A stretch of 64,000 bases of DNA, from the NCBI GenBank assembly GCA_022605405.1, contig JABYQQ010000030.1:186001-250000 (forward strand), in the 5' to 3' direction. Positions within the stretch are counted from its first letter, which is position 1. Every line of letters begins with the position of its first letter. Position numbers and translations under genes: made by a program. Under the pieces are notes generated by a model, which saw only the letters and a program-made list of their open reading frames with translations, had not been told where the DNA came from and did no database searches. The DNA comes from Earliella scabrosa. Lineage: Eukaryota > Basidiomycota > Agaricomycetes > Polyporales > Polyporaceae. This document shows, piece by piece, positions 23,758 through 38,155 of this stretch.

Positions 23758-24010
23758 GACGTTCGCTTGGAGGCTATGGAGGTTATGGGGAGGTAGGAGA
23801 GATCAGGCTGGTGGAAATACATTACGTTCCATCTCGGCGGGTAGGGACCCCCTAGTAGATTATTACCACCACTCAAAACGACGCTCACCCATAGTCATCA
23901 ATTCGCATAGCCGCAGTCTGTCTTCGCCTGCATGCCAGGGTGGGAGTGGAAGGGTAGCGTGTGTGCAAGGAAAGTATGGCATAGGGCAATACGGAACTCT
24001 ACGGGATACA

Positions 24011-24458
24011 TCACTCCTCGTCGGCGGCGGCGAGCTTGCGTTTCGACAGCTCCTTCATCCGGCGCATGTAGCTACGCAATCGTCAGCGACGGGGCTAGTG
24101 TCACAGGTGTTGGATGACTTACTCCTCGTACTGGCACCTGACGCCGCAAACGCACATTACTGGACCGAACCAAGGCTAACGAACAGGACGACTCACTTCT
24201 CGTATGCGTGCCTCTCGTTCTCGCACTCCCATGGAAGATACATTTTGTCTTTCCGGCAGACGTTCAGAGGAATGAGCAGCCTGTTGAGGACGCGACGGAC
24301 CAGTTCCGGGATTGGAGGGGTGGGGGACAGCAAGGCTCAGTCTGAGTGAGGACGAGAGGGTATCCAAGTCATACGCACGCAGAGCACTGGTCTCTCCAGC
24401 CAAGAGGCACCTTAGCTGCCCTGAGCTCGGTTTGAGAGGCCGTCGTGGAGGAGGTCAT
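24011..24458 (-). CDS. NDUFB7: NADH dehydrogenase (complex I) B18 subunit, NDUFB7
   Basis: Small accessory subunit of respiratory complex I on the intermembrane-space side. Four exons, 24458-24379, 24280-24197, 24137-24123 (15 nt) and 24071-24011, join in frame to 79 residues. The twin CX9C motif of the CHCH fold is complete: [11 protein letters not shown] and [11 protein letters not shown], followed by [12 protein letters not shown] as in NDUFB7 orthologues. The protein is short compared with the animal form, lacking the long basic tail. All three introns are GT...AG. Such small exons make this gene easy to miss; identity is strong because the Cys spacing and flanks both fit. Confidence 0.9.
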
Positions 24459-24723
24459 CGTGGTCAGTGAGCATGGTCGCCGCCGCCAGTCCGGCCGTCG
24501 ACACGCGAGTCACAAGCGCTTAACCGGCCAGCATAGGTTAGGGTTCGGAACATCGAGCTCTCAAAGTTATACCGTGATACCATACACTTCATAATTACAA
24601 TAGAACACGGGGAGAGACAGTAGACTGAGCACAATGATTCAAGACCAACGTGAGGGATGATGTACATTATGTTCCAACAGAAGATGCTGCGATGAGGCAA
24701 AAGAGAGAACGTCACGAAACTGC

Positions 24724-25944
24724 TCATTTCTTCTGCTGGTCCTGGTCCTGCTTCATGCTCATCTCAATCGCCCGCTTGATCGCGTCCTCTTCGCTCTCTT
24801 CCTCTCCATCGCCCATCTCCACATCCTCCTGCTGCGATAATGCCAGTGCGCGTGCCAGCATTGCGTCCTCGTCCTCATCGTCGTCTGCTGCCGGTGCCGG
24901 CGCAGCGGCCGCAGACGGTTGGGCAGCTGGTGTTGATGTTGTGGGCGCAGAAGCAGCGGGTGCAGACGACGAAGGTGTTGAGCCAGCCGCAGCTTGTGCG
25001 GCTGCGGCTTGGCGAGCCTGCTCTTCCTCCATGGACATGCGCAGAGCCTATTTGGAGCCGACGGCACCGCGTTTGCATACAGTCAGAATGACAAGGAAGA
25101 CACAAGTGAGGACGGACGTACCATCGCGAGTTCCGGATCAAGACTGGGGTCAACGCCGAACTCGAAACCGCCTGCGCCGGCACCTCCACTTGAGCCTGCT
25201 GCATCGCCCATGAGCTCTTCTGGAAGTCCGCGATCGCCGGCCAGGATGGGCGAGTTGAGGAGCATGTCTGAGAGTAGATGAGGGCCCGGGGGCACGGCAA
25301 GATAATGGCTGTAGCACCACCGAAGTGAGCGTGCAGGCGTGCTGGCGAAGGTCGAGTACTCACGAGTTGTCCGCGGTTGTCACATTCTCAACGAATGTCC
25401 TGAGGATACTGCGTTCGCCCTCCTCAATGCCATCACCGAACGCAACGAAGTCGACTGCGACGTTGTTCTTCTTGAGCCGCTTGGCGAGACGGACCATGAA
25501 CTTCTCGTCCGCGGCCTGGCCCTCTAGAGGGGACGCGACGAAGACGACGACGCGCTGGCGGAGATTCTTGTTTGATCTATGCTTGAGAGCAAGAAGGGCT
25601 TTCTCGATAGCATTTGGGATGTTGGCAGAGCCGCCGAGCTTGTCGTCGGCGGAACGGATGGCGCCGAGTATAGAGCCGATCTCCTTGGTGTTTGTTACGA
25701 GAACTTCTGGGCTAGCAATGGAGTATACGAGTCAGGCCATATGAAGATAGCGGTTCACGCTGAGTGCGCACCCTTTTCCGGCCATGGTCATGAAGCCGAC
25801 TGTGTTCTCTGGATTGGAGTCGACCTTTGTCTGGAAGAGAGTGGTGACGGCGTCTGACTGTGCGCGGAAACGGTCTGGCGGGTAGTCGCCATTGCGCATG
25901 TATTCCGAGTTGTCGACGATGATGATCGTGGCTTCGAGGGGCAT
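24724..25944 (-). CDS. RPN10: 26S proteasome ubiquitin receptor Rpn10
   Basis: Regulatory-particle subunit that binds polyubiquitin. Exons 25944-25772, 25711-25364, 25308-25122 and 25047-24724 give 343 residues. The VWA domain is at about 1-190 (ATIIIVDNSEYMRNGDYPP, VGFMTMAGKGPEVLVTNT, VVVFVASPLEG, VAVDFVAFG). The C-terminal part carries three ubiquitin-interacting motifs: DPELAMALRMSMEEE across the last splice (about 231-245), DEDAMLARALALSQQ (about 294-309) and EEDAIKRAIEMSMKQ (about 322-336), separated by an Ala/Ser/Pro linker. Yeast Rpn10 has one such motif and animals two, so three is notable. Its start faces actin across 602 bp. Confidence 0.95.
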
Positions 25945-26546
25945 GGCGGGCGGAGAGAGCGTCGGGAGAGGTGAGGACGGGACGAGGCTGAGGCGCGACG
26001 CGTCAGCGCAGACGCGTCTCGGGTGGGCGTCTGTCGCGCAGTCACGTGCCCGGAGGTGGTAGCAAATGGGGTTAGGGGTTAAGCGAGTGGGTGACTGCGG
26101 CACGGTCGTCGCTGCGGGCTGTGAGCTGCGAGCCTGCGACTGAATGAGCGAGTGCGCCGAGTGCGAGGTCGGAGAATGCGCGCGGAGCTGGCGGCGGCTC
26201 GGCCTCGCGCTGGGGCGGAGGAGGCAGAGTGCAGCGGGGCCTGCCCTGAAGCCATCGCGATAAGCCGCGGGCGAATCAAGTCGCATCAGGAAGCGCTCTC
26301 GCCCTTTGCCCAAACCCCTCTTCCTCGTCCTCGTCCTTGCTCTCCTCCTCCTCGCCCAAAGGTCAGTCTCTCTTGCTCTCCGCAGCCACGGCGTCCCGCT
26401 CACCATATTTCCGACATCGGTCCACCCCGACATCGGTTCTCGCTCTGTTGCTGCGCCGCGCCTGCATCGCCCTCACACACCATATATAATCTCCCCGACA
26501 GCCCATCTCTTCTTCACTTTTCTCTTTCACGAACTAGTACGACAAC
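25945..26546. promoter_or_regulatory. Divergent RPN10/actin promoter region
   Basis: A strong TATA box (ATATATAA) lies at about 26482-26490, 55-65 bp before the actin start codon. A long CT-rich tract occupies about 26295-26355, and further CT-rich leader sequence follows the TATA box. This is the expected layout for a highly expressed fungal gene. No specific element for RPN10 is obvious; the proteasome element GGTGGCAAA was not seen. Confidence 0.6.
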
Positions 26547-28139
<1,593 letters not shown>

Positions 28140-28697
28140 GCGTGGAGGACGAGAAGGAGGAAGACGATGGGAAAAACGAAGAAGGTGCTCCCGCTGTCGA
28201 TGTAGTAGAGATCCCCCCCTACCGTACGCTACCTCTCTTTTGTTTGCCCGCTTTCATGACCGCATCTCCTTCCGTCCGCCTGCGGGCGGGATCTCCTTTT
28301 CTGCATCGCGGCGGCGGGGTGCGCTTGTATTATGTCGGATTTGGGACGTGTGAATGACAGAATGAACGGTTTCTACCCTATAACTCTCTCAACTTGTGTC
28401 TGCGCGTGTGTTGTTGCCCGTTGTCGTGGACTCGTGGCCACGGAGTTGTGCTGTCCTGGCTGCAAAACCGTGCGTATCGGAGACGGGCGCTTCAACCTCG
28501 GGACCTTCGCGCGCCGGGCGCCTAGTATTTTCTGTCCAAGTGCGCGAGTCCAGTCGCGTATTCTCCGAGGCCTCCGTCTAGCTCTCTTCCCAGATCGCTC
28601 TTACTCAGACCACGCTGATTCTCTGCATATACGAGCTGCGCCAGAGCTTCACACGCGACGCTTCTTCTAGACGTCTACACCGTCTTGTTCTCGTGCT
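28140..28697. other. Actin 3' region and URB1 upstream region, no further gene
   Basis: This 558-bp spacer lies between two plus-strand genes. It should contain the actin 3' UTR and the URB1 promoter. Several short open frames are present without recognisable motifs. Confidence 0.5.
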
Positions 28698-31600
28698 ATG
28701 CCCGTTCGCGACCAAGTCCCACCACACAAGAAACGCAAAGTCGATGCTTCATCCAAACGGGCATACAAGTATGTTTCCGCGTCGGACATCCGCCGCGCTT
28801 TCAAGGCGCAGAGCGAAGCAGGCTTGATCGAAGGTACGCCTGTCGCTCAGAGGCACATTCTGGCCCTCGGGCACCAAGATGCTCATGTGCGCATGTCCGA
28901 AGGCTTGACCGCGCTCCGGAACCAGCTCACCGTACGCTCGGACGAACCCCCAGTCCAAGTGAATGACGAACGCCTCCTCCTTGCGCAAGCATGGCTAGAC
29001 GAGGACCGGGGCGCACAAGATCTCTTCGCTGCCTGGGAGAGCGCGAACGCTGTACGTTCCTTCCCGTCCTACCTGATCCCCGCGCAAGTCCAAGCGAGTA
29101 ATGTTGACCGTCCTTGCAGAGGCAAAGCTCTCTCCTCGCAGTTATTGTTGGTCTTTTCTCCGCGCTCCTCACACTCCTCTCCGCGCACTACACCTACCAT
29201 GCATACGCTCAGCCTATTCTACGTGCTCTGCTCTCACGGCAGTGGACGCAACACCTTAACACATACCTTGGCGGTCAGCATACTGACCTGGTTCTGGTCA
29301 CGCTGAAACTCTTCAATGCCATGTCGGCCTTCGCGGGAGGTCGGGAACGGAGAGTCGTTCTGGATGCATTTGCATGGGAGATGAAGTCGCTTCCGAAGCT
29401 ACTGCAGATGCGGCGCAAGGGCAAGAGTGGTGAGGACGTCAATACGCTCGCAAAACCAGGTTAGCTGCTACTGGTGTCATCCTATACGGTTTGACTGGTC
29501 GCTTACGCTCGCTCAATTCAGACATTCGTACATTGTATATGCTCTTCATCCTCTCGTTCATTGACAGCACAACCGCTGCCCCCATCAAGACTGCCTTCCT
29601 TGAGCAACACAAAGACGCGTTCACCTCTATCTTCAAGGGCCTATGGCAGGATTCGTACCCCGTCATCCGGCGCGTGCTAGAAATTTGCTGGTCAGGCCTG
29701 TGGTCAGACGCGAAGCTCAAACGTACATTGAAAATCCAAGTGTTCAGTGAGGGCACGCTATCGCAGGTGCGTTCGCCAATGTGGCCGCGTAAGATAACCC
29801 AAGTCCATTAAATTGCCACTACTTTCAGTTGGTACGCATCTACGAGCGAAACGTTCCCGAGGGTTCGGACCCAGAGTCGGTCCCCGCAGACGTCGTCCAC
29901 CATTTTCTCCTCGCGATATGCAGTCGTCCAGCCGTTGGCCTGTGCTTTCACGATCGTGGATGGTATCCGCGCGAAGCCGACACAGAGCAGTACGGATCCA
30001 CCGATGTGCCAACAGAGCCCGATGCTTCGCACAAGGGTGGCAAGATCTATAACAAAATCCTCGCTAACGTCCTGAAAGGCCTAAAAGTGAACGAAGACTC
30101 CCGCCAACAGGAACTAGCGCTCAGGATCCTCGCAGCCTGTCCCGAGCTCGTCTCCAGTTACTGGTCCTCGTGCGGCCTCGCCCTCGAGCCACGCCTCTCG
30201 TCTAAATGGCTCGCGAACATCGCTTTCTTCGGCAGTGTCGTCTCACTGCCTGTACCTTCTGCTTCTTTCATTCTATCTGAGAGCGGAAGTGGGAGCACGT
30301 CGCTCTACCGCCCCAATCCACCCCCTCTTTCCACCATCATCGACAACATCCTCCCGACCTCGCACATCAAGACTCATCTATCGCGCGGCCTGCAGGCTGC
30401 CTCTCCGCTCGTCCAACACGCATCCGCGCTCGCACTGGCAAAGTGCCTGCTCAAGTACGCGCAGGTTATGGAGGCATTCCAGGCTGTCGAGAAGGCCCTG
30501 GAGGAGGATGAGGAAGATGGGTTGTGGGCGCGTCGGCGACGCGAGATCGAGCGGGAGGTCCGAAAACGCGTCCCTGACTTCCAAGTCATCGTTAGCTTCT
30601 CGCAACGTATGAACGAGTCCAGTCCTTCCACGACGGCTGAGAGTCAGGGCAACGACAAAGGGAAAGCTGTCGCGCCTAATCCGACGAGGACGGCTTTGCT
30701 TGCCGAGAGCGCTCACCGATTGCTATGGCTCTATCATCGCCTTCTCCCATCGGTCGTCGCAGAAGCGCGTTTCGACGCAGGAAAACTCTTGCAAGCTATT
30801 GAGGATATGCTCCTGCAAGATTCGGCTCAGCATGCAGCAACAGTAGGCCTCGACACATTGCGTCAACTGCACATACTCCGTCTCTTGAAGGAGACCGAGT
30901 ACTTCACCTGGTCTGGCAAGTCGGGCTCGAAACACAGCAATTTCCACGTATTACTCAAAGCCTATGTCACAACACCGGTACCAGCCGTACGTGCAGCAAT
31001 TGTCGCGCTGCTCAGACACATTCTGGCCCCAAGCGTACTATTCCAACACGACCCGGACGAAATTTCCCTATGGCTGGATTCGCTTCCGCTCACCCGTCGT
31101 GCTCCAGGCGCACGAGCATCTGATAGCACCCCGCTAACCGATGAGGGCGATGGTGTCATTCCGTTCCTCGACGATTGCGTCCAGCGCTGCGTGAAGACCC
31201 CCTACAAGTACGTTGAGGAGCTGCAAGCCATATGCTCCACACACTACCAGCCTTCATCGACGGCCATGGATATCGACGAGGGCGAGTCTCACCTATCCGC
31301 GTCATCAATCGGTCAGCGGCCTGAAGCGTTCCCCAGCCCCCTGCTCGCGACAGTCATCGAGCAGCTCGCGGCCAAGCTCCGTGCCAAACTTCTATCGGCG
31401 TCCGATGCGTTGGCGCTCTTCTCATATGTGCGAATACTACTCCTGCGTATCGCCAGCAAGAGTGCGGATCTCGCGTTGTGCAAGGCATTTGCGGACAAGG
31501 TCTTTGCGCTCGTCGAGGGTCAGACGTTATTACACGAGCGCACTTCCGTGGAAAGCGCCATCAGGCGCGAGGTAGCGCTCCTCAGGAACTCGTTCGATCA

Positions 31601-34600
31601 GCTGGAGGCACCAGTAGCTCCGTCCTCCTACGTTGCGGACGCAGACGTGCAAGAGCGGTTGACTCAAATCGAGAAGCTAATTGAACGTGAGTTGCTTCTA
31701 ACATTCTGGTGATGCATGCTCATGTGCTGATTAGTTGTGCTAGCAGGCCCTGAGGAAGCGCGACGAATTGCTGCGTACGAGCTCGTAGACTGGCTCCGCT
31801 TCGCCGATCCCTCGCTGGGAGCTTCCGATTTCCGGAGATTGTTCTGTGCGGTTGAGAGCCTACATATACCTGCCCTGAGGGAGCTATTTCGGCATCTCGA
31901 TCCTCGAAAGGTCCCGTTATGGCAGGGCGTAAGTGAGGGATTTGAGTCTGAACTCTTCCAAGAGTGCGTGACTTCTCGACATTAATGTTTGTCATTGGCT
32001 GACTGTATTTAGGGTTGGCTTTGACACGCTGTTCCTTCACTGCACCAACGACTTCATCCAAGATGTTTCATGCCGAGAGGTTCTTGTTCGCAGCGTTTTC
32101 AGTCCCAACCCTGATGGGAGCCAGCTAAGGAGGGCTGTCCAGTTGATACTGCACAGGCTCTCGTGCCTTCAGCCCGAAGACTCAGCATTGCGAGACTGGT
32201 TGCTGGTGCTGGCAGCGATCGTACGCGCGACGAGAGAGGGTGGGAAAGCCAACGTCGCTGACATTATCCTGTTCTGCTTCGACTCCGATGACATGAAGTC
32301 GCTTTGTGCAAGATCGTTGAGCGAGGCAGCGAGGGAAGGTACGTCTAGCTACTCTTGTCGTTCTGGCGCAAGGCTCACCGCCTTCCAGGATTGTCCGAAT
32401 TGCTGGAAGCTGCTTCTGCGGTTGGCGGCGAAGATATTCACCAGCTGTTCAGCCGGTTGGCCGAACGTTGGGTACTCACGCTTCGCGAGTCTTTGGAGAA
32501 CTTGGAACAAGACCAGGTACGTTGTTACCGGCGATCTGCTCAACCATATCTCACCTTTGCCAACACAGCGCGCAACAGCACTGGTATGGCTGAAGTACCT
32601 GAACACGCAAGATGTACTGGGCCTGTTGCACTACCTAGCGGACCGAGCGGAGCACTCCAGCGCAGCGATCACCCAAGAGATCATTGACGACGTTCTTGCA
32701 GCCAGCTCGGAGACCATTTCTCACACTTCCGACGCAATCACCCAGGCACTTCCCCTCCTCTGCCGTCTACAAACGCTTGTCCCCGGAGCGAGTCAGCTCA
32801 CTTCCCTTATTGCGGCAGGCACTCGCACCGCTCTGCCTTTGTGCCATAATGGTTTTCTTCCACCACGCTCGCTCTCCGAGTGGAATATCGCCTCATTGGT
32901 CGCTTGGTCCGATCAACGGTGGTCTCTCCGTCTTCAGCCAATCCCTCCCTTTTCCGTCATCCATGGACTCTCGGGCGACGAGAACGCAATAGAGATCGCC
33001 GCCAATTTGCTGTACAAGCAACGCTCCTGTCGGCCTGCAATTGCCACCTGGTTGTCATCCTCAGCTGCGCAGGAATGCAGCACCGATCAGCTAGTCAAGG
33101 TCCTGTTTGCCTTCTGCGATTCCGCACGCGTAGATGACGGCCTTGCGGTCGACGAAGCGATGCACCCTCATTTTCCGTGTCTCGTTAAAGCCATTCTTGA
33201 CAACCGCCTCCTTCGCCAGGTCCGCTCCATGGCTTCCGACTGCGTTGTTCGGATGGTCACCTCGTCTCACTCCCACCGCCCCACGTACATGAAACAGCTC
33301 ACCAATTCTCTGTCCTCAGGAGCGCCAGAAGAGCTCTCCTCGCACAGCATGTCTGTCGGAATCAGGATATATGAAGCCCTCGGTGCTGAGACCGCGCCTT
33401 TGGCGGAAGGTCTACTTGACCAGGGACTCCGGTGGGCCGGACGGCACTTCGCTGAGGATAAACCATCCACGGAAGATAGCAGGATGACGCTCTCCAGCAT
33501 AGGTTGGTGTCCTCTGTCAAAAACCCTTACATAGATGTACTCATCCATCGTCGGTATAGCTTCGTTCATTGATGCAAAGGTCGCCATCAAAAATCATCTT
33601 GCAGAACCTGTCATAACTGTCATCATACAAGACCGCCTCTCCAACATCGAGGGCCTCGTCCTTGCTCGTTTACTGGTATCGTCGACCCACTTCAAGGTAT
33701 TCACGATATATCTTCCTTCGATTCCGTTATCCTGACCATCGATTGAGCCCTCCACAGTGAACCGGTTCCTGCAGACCACTGTACAGCACGCCAAGTTCTA
33801 CGAGTATAACATGCCGTCTCCCTCAGACAATGCTATGTCGTCAAGAAACGCTATCTTGGACTTCCTCCACGCACTCTTCCACTTGCATCCGAATAATACG
33901 TGCCAACCCAGTCACATCGAGCCTTTGCGGAAGGTGTACGGCGGTTCTATCACTGCCGCAGACATGAAGATTCTCTCTATCTTTCAGCTCTTCGAGTCAA
34001 CTCGGAAGACTTCTGTATCGTCAATGCTCTGTCAATGGTCCACGAGCCAGGATGTATCATCGGACGATGCATTCGCTGCCCTTCAATCGCTGGAGCCTAC
34101 TCGAGTCCTGAAGACATGCCTGGAATATCCTGACTGGAGAAATCTTGAGGCCACGAGCGTCGAGGCCCACATACGCTCTTCCGTGTATGACCCTGTCTTC
34201 GTCATGCTCCTCTTTGCCCAGGCTTTCACGGATGGTGGGCCCCAGACGGCGCTAGCTTGGGTGCAGATGTTCAGGACGAACGTCGTCAGTCTCATACTGC
34301 GGACTCTCTCTGCCAGGGATGCTCGTTTACGAGAGATCGCATGGTCGCAAATCGCAGGGTTGTATAAGTCGCTCGAGGTCAGTTGCGTAACATATCATCA
34401 TCATGGAACATCTCTCATCCGCATCTTAGAACGCAGACCTGCAAGAGAAGCCACATGTCTTGCACATCCTGACCTTGTTGAAGGAACTTGTGTCTTTGTC
34501 GCCCACGGACGATTGTCCCAGGCTTCCTGCGCATACTACCATTCTTCTCGCACATGCGTTCCGGGGAATCTTTTATCCATCCAACTTCATCTATCCCCTT

Positions 34601-35617
34601 ACAGCTCGCTTCTTGCTGCAGCGTCCGACACTCGACCCTTCTGATGTACCTATGCTGTACGGCATGTTGTACAGCTCGTCAGACGATTGGAAGAAGGAAC
34701 GCGCATGGATTGTTCGATTCCTCGCTGACGGGATAGTCAGCAGCGAGGAGTGGAGGATCCTCAAACGGCGGCATACATGGGACCTTCTAGCAAGTCTATT
34801 CCAAAGCGACGCGCGCGACAGGACGCTGCGACGGAGTATTCTTGAGGCAAGATTACATTCTCTAGATTCTTGTGTCTGGGCTGTTAGTCAACCGACATTC
34901 ACAGGTCCTTGCAAACGTTACATGCAATGGACGAGCTACAACGTCCCTGATTCTTCGACACGCTATCCTATCCTGGATGGAGATGCAACTCCCGACAATG
35001 CATGCCGAAGAGGCCGTCGCTTGGGTTCGCATCCTGGACAATATCCTGGCCGTCGTCAATTCTTCCAAGGTAGAAGCTGCAACAGATGGCGAATGGCGAA
35101 CGACCGCGGCCCGCTGCTTGCGTACGATACTCTATCATCCCGGTACATGGTACATTCTGCCTTTTGTGGAGCACTAGCTAACGCCACTTTAGCATGTTCG
35201 CAGACCGTGTTCGATGCCAGCATCTCGGTACAACTGCGATTAATCTCCCTCGCTGGCCCGACAACCTCCCACATCCCGGCTCTACTGTTGCGTGACCTGC
35301 ACTGGCTCAAACAAATGGAAACAGATATCACCGTTCCAAGCTCTGGGTCTTACGTTCCGCCTCTTCATTCGTCCAAAGACACCGCCCGTTTTCTACTCCA
35401 TCGATCCCAGCACTTATTCGACCCTTCACCCGCATCGTCCGTAGAGCGGTGGGGTGCATGTGTAGAAGCGCTCTGGCGAATCGCGACGTCTGCTGCTGAT
35501 CGGACAGGTGAATGGGATGCGTTGACGGGTCGGTTACTCCTCTGGCGCGCTATTGCTGGTGCACGCGGTACTCGGACAGGCAACTGGGTCAGACAGGCAA
35601 TGGTTAACATCTTGTAG
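28698..35617 (+). CDS. URB1: Nucleolar pre-ribosomal-associated protein 1 (Urb1/Npa1)
   Basis: Large helical-repeat scaffold of the earliest pre-60S particles. Thirteen exons: 28698-29051, 29120-29459, 29522-29766, 29829-31686, 31747-31963, 32013-32338, 32389-32516, 32569-33502, 33560-33696, 33748-34377, 34430-34846, 34905-35142, 35193-35617. They join in frame to 2082 residues; yeast Urb1 is about 1760 and human about 2270. The N-terminal Npa1 domain shows RLLLAQAWLDEDRGAQDLF, RVLEICWSGLW, FHDRGWYPRE and KILANVLKGLKVNEDSRQQE. A basic nuclear-type start (HKKRKV) is present. The intron at 34847-34904 has a GC donor (GAG|GCAAGA). Acceptors at 33559 and 33747 were chosen because other sites break the frame. 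The C-terminal third carries RHTWDLLASLF and VLANVTCN, also family-like. Confidence 0.88.
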
Positions 35618-36590
35618 AAGGTGGTATATTGAATCAGATGTAATCATAGATATATGTAGTTCTCCGGGCAGCGTAGAACAGCATTGAGAAGGCTGATTGC
35701 TGGATGCAGCCTAACGAGTACTATCGTGACCCCAGTGTTCGGATAAGTTGCTGTAGGGCATGCAGTCCAAGTCCGATGTCCACGCAAGTTTACATACATA
35801 TGCTGACATATATTTCTTGCCTATGTGCAAGATTTGGAGGGAAGAGGTGACGAACTCATTGCGATCTTGCAGCCTGAAAGCCATCAAGAGGCAATTCAGA
35901 CAGTAGCATTTTGGTTGTATGCCTCACAAACCATCCGGGTGCTTTGTTCCAAAACTTCAGGAGATGTTCTCCAGATCCCCCGAAAAAATATCTCCGGTAC
36001 AGAGCTGTTCATGGAACAATGGGGGAGAGGTTCATAGTTCTAACTTCTCGAGCACTGGCATGACTTTGGTCAATGGTGCCACCGTAGCATGAAGCCGAAG
36101 TTTCTGGACATGTTTCATGACAAGTGACCAGATCTCCTGAGGAGTTAGTATGAGTCTGTCTGGGGTAGCAACTTGCACAGACTTGTGTGTCAGATTAGTA
36201 TATGTGGCAGGTTGCTTCTACGGGACTGCTGACACTGTCAGAACTAACTAGCACAGTAGATTGTGGAGCCATCAAATTCAGAAACAACAGCACACAAAAG
36301 CATGCAGCACTGCAGCTGAGGACACAATGGTGAGTGGACTCAAGTCTCAGAACAGAAGGCTACACTACAGTGCTGAGCTAGCACTGGCAGGGAAGACCCC
36401 AGATACCAGAACCTCAGGTAATACTACAGCATGTGGACAAAGGCACCTACCATACAAATCTAACAGACACCATAACTTAAGCTAAACTGAAGCCACATAA
36501 AGTTATTAAGTGAGTTTAAATCTATTCAAATCTGGTTGAACTTTGGCAACTTCAGGATATGCTCATGATCCAATTGTTTCTGTGAAGCTG
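35618..36590. other. Start of AT-richer, gene-poor region
   Basis: No coding signal was seen on either strand after URB1. Base composition drops in GC from here on, and the sequence loses the CT-rich leaders and short-intron pattern of the previous 35 kb. Confidence 0.5.
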
Positions 36591-36670
36591 CCTGACACTG
36601 TGTCTGGGTTTGATGGTAGAAACTTTGTTACTGGTGCTTATGTCATCTGTTAGCACAGCATAAGTAGAGA
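36590..36670 (-). repeat. Dispersed repeat R1, copy 1
   Basis: On the minus strand this reads ACTTATGCTGTGCTAACAG then ATGACATAAGCACCAGTAAC and an AAAGTTTC end. Very similar sequence occurs at about 49545-49620 (plus) and, in part, at about 62573-62640 (plus). The surrounding open frame (36552-37028 minus) has no recognised domain and may be a remnant of the element that carries the repeat. Confidence 0.6.
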
Positions 36671-37309
36671 GTAAGCGGAGTCTGAATGTTATTCCCACGG
36701 GGTTGAAAACATGTTTGGGGTCAATGGACAATGTTGCCCCCTGAAGAACAATGTCTTCAGTTCTCTCATCAATTGTAATCCATGCACAGCTGTTATAGTC
36801 CATGCCAATTAGACATGACATGTGATGATCCTTGATGGCAAGGTTGTTGATCTGGTGCTTGCGAGCCTTCTGCAAGCCTTGACATGAGTGATTGTCATAA
36901 TCAGATAGATTGTAAGTGTGCCGCGTAGATCCTGAGTAGCAACCAGCAACACCCGGTATCAGGGGTCTGAGGCTTGAGCTTTGGTGAGCAGTAGATATCT
37001 GCAATGCATTTGTGTTAAAGTGTGACATCAGGAAAAACCTCCTAAGGAAATTGATGACAAATGGTGGAGATGTCAGAAATTTCCTGCATTCGACGCAAAT
37101 GCACCAATCACAGAGGGTTACACTTTCAATATTCTAAAATGTTTGCAATTGCACAGATTGCAGGAGATCTGCACAGATTCTGTTTCATTGAATCTATTCA
37201 TTGGCCTTTATTGCTCAAAACAAGACATAGTAGTGAAAGAGTTGATATATTTATTCCGTTGACTACACTACAGTGTATATTACAACAGAATAGCCGGCAG
37301 TTAGCAAGA

Positions 37310-37632
37310 AACAGGGCGCAGACGGATGGATGCAAGCAGACAGACATAGGTGAGCAGGTGGGCATGGAGAGCAGATGGGTGGAGCATCGGGCATGGACAT
37401 GAGGTAGGGAGCGGGGATGGAGAGTGATCAAATGCCAGAGAGGGGGACATCAATAGTACCATAGTAGGTGACCTTGCAAGTGGGCATGAGCACGGGTGAG
37501 CAGGTGGGCACACACAAGCTAGCGGGTGCGCATGGACACGAGTGAGCAAGTGGGCATAGATGTGACTGGTGGCTGGACACATGCATATGTCAGCAGGCAG
37601 GCATGGATGCAGCCGGGTAGGTAGGTGGACTT
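37310..37632. repeat. Degenerate minisatellite, GTGGGCATGGA-type, left part
   Basis: Many imperfect copies of a G-rich unit resembling GAGCAGGTGGGCATGGACA lie here. The same kind of repeat continues at about 37955-38150 and about 38937-39030. The interruption between the first two blocks is an inverted-repeat element (37633-37950), suggesting insertion into an existing array. Confidence 0.65.
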
Positions 37633-37950
37633 CATCAGTAGAAGTCCGAAACGCTTACGGCCCTTATGGCGCTTACGCTACTTATTCGGGCTCCCAAAGA
37701 ATCGTTCGTATCAAATGCCTATATCATCCGTTTTGCGTGAGAATTGGTACAGTCATAGTACAAAGCGATCTGAATCAACATCTAAACTTTCGTGGGGAAT
37801 GGATACGTCCGAGCAAAGTTATTCGCAATCCGCAGCTCACAAAGATGAAGCCGCCCAGTGGCACCGCCACGCGCACTTACTGTGCTTACGCGCTTATTGG
37901 CCCTTATTGGCCAAATAAGGGCCAATAAGCGTTTCGGAGATCTACTGATG
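37633..37950. mobile_element. Non-autonomous element with terminal inverted repeats
   Basis: The left end (CATCAGTAGA, then AGTCCGAAACGCTTACGGCC) is the inverse of the right end (GGCCAATAAGCGTTTCGGAG, then ATCTACTGATG) with few mismatches, giving inverted repeats of about 33 bp around a 318-bp unit. There is no coding capacity. No clear target duplication was found, so the exact borders are uncertain. It sits inside the minisatellite. Confidence 0.65.
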
Positions 37951-38155
37951 TTGGATACAGGTGAGCACTGGATGGGTATGAAGAGAGGGTAAGCATGGAC
38001 ACAAGCCAGGGAGTCAGCATGGACATGGTGAAGAATGGACACGTACAGAGCGGGCATGGACATGAGCCAAGGAGTAAGCGCATACATGGATGGGATGGAC
38101 GACCAGGACATGTACGGCACAGAGAGCAGAAGGGGACACGAGCGAGGTGGTGGAT

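Noticed and set aside
23334..24349. Extended plus-strand frame over SCO1 exon 4 and beyond
   Set aside because: It is out of frame with the copper-binding protein and crosses the antisense of NDUFB7; no motif.
25324..25857. Plus-strand frames opposite RPN10
   Set aside because: They are antisense of a well-supported VWA domain.
37310..38150. CRISPR-like array
   Set aside because: Repeats are degenerate, G-rich and contiguous, without constant repeats and unique spacers; the genome is eukaryotic.
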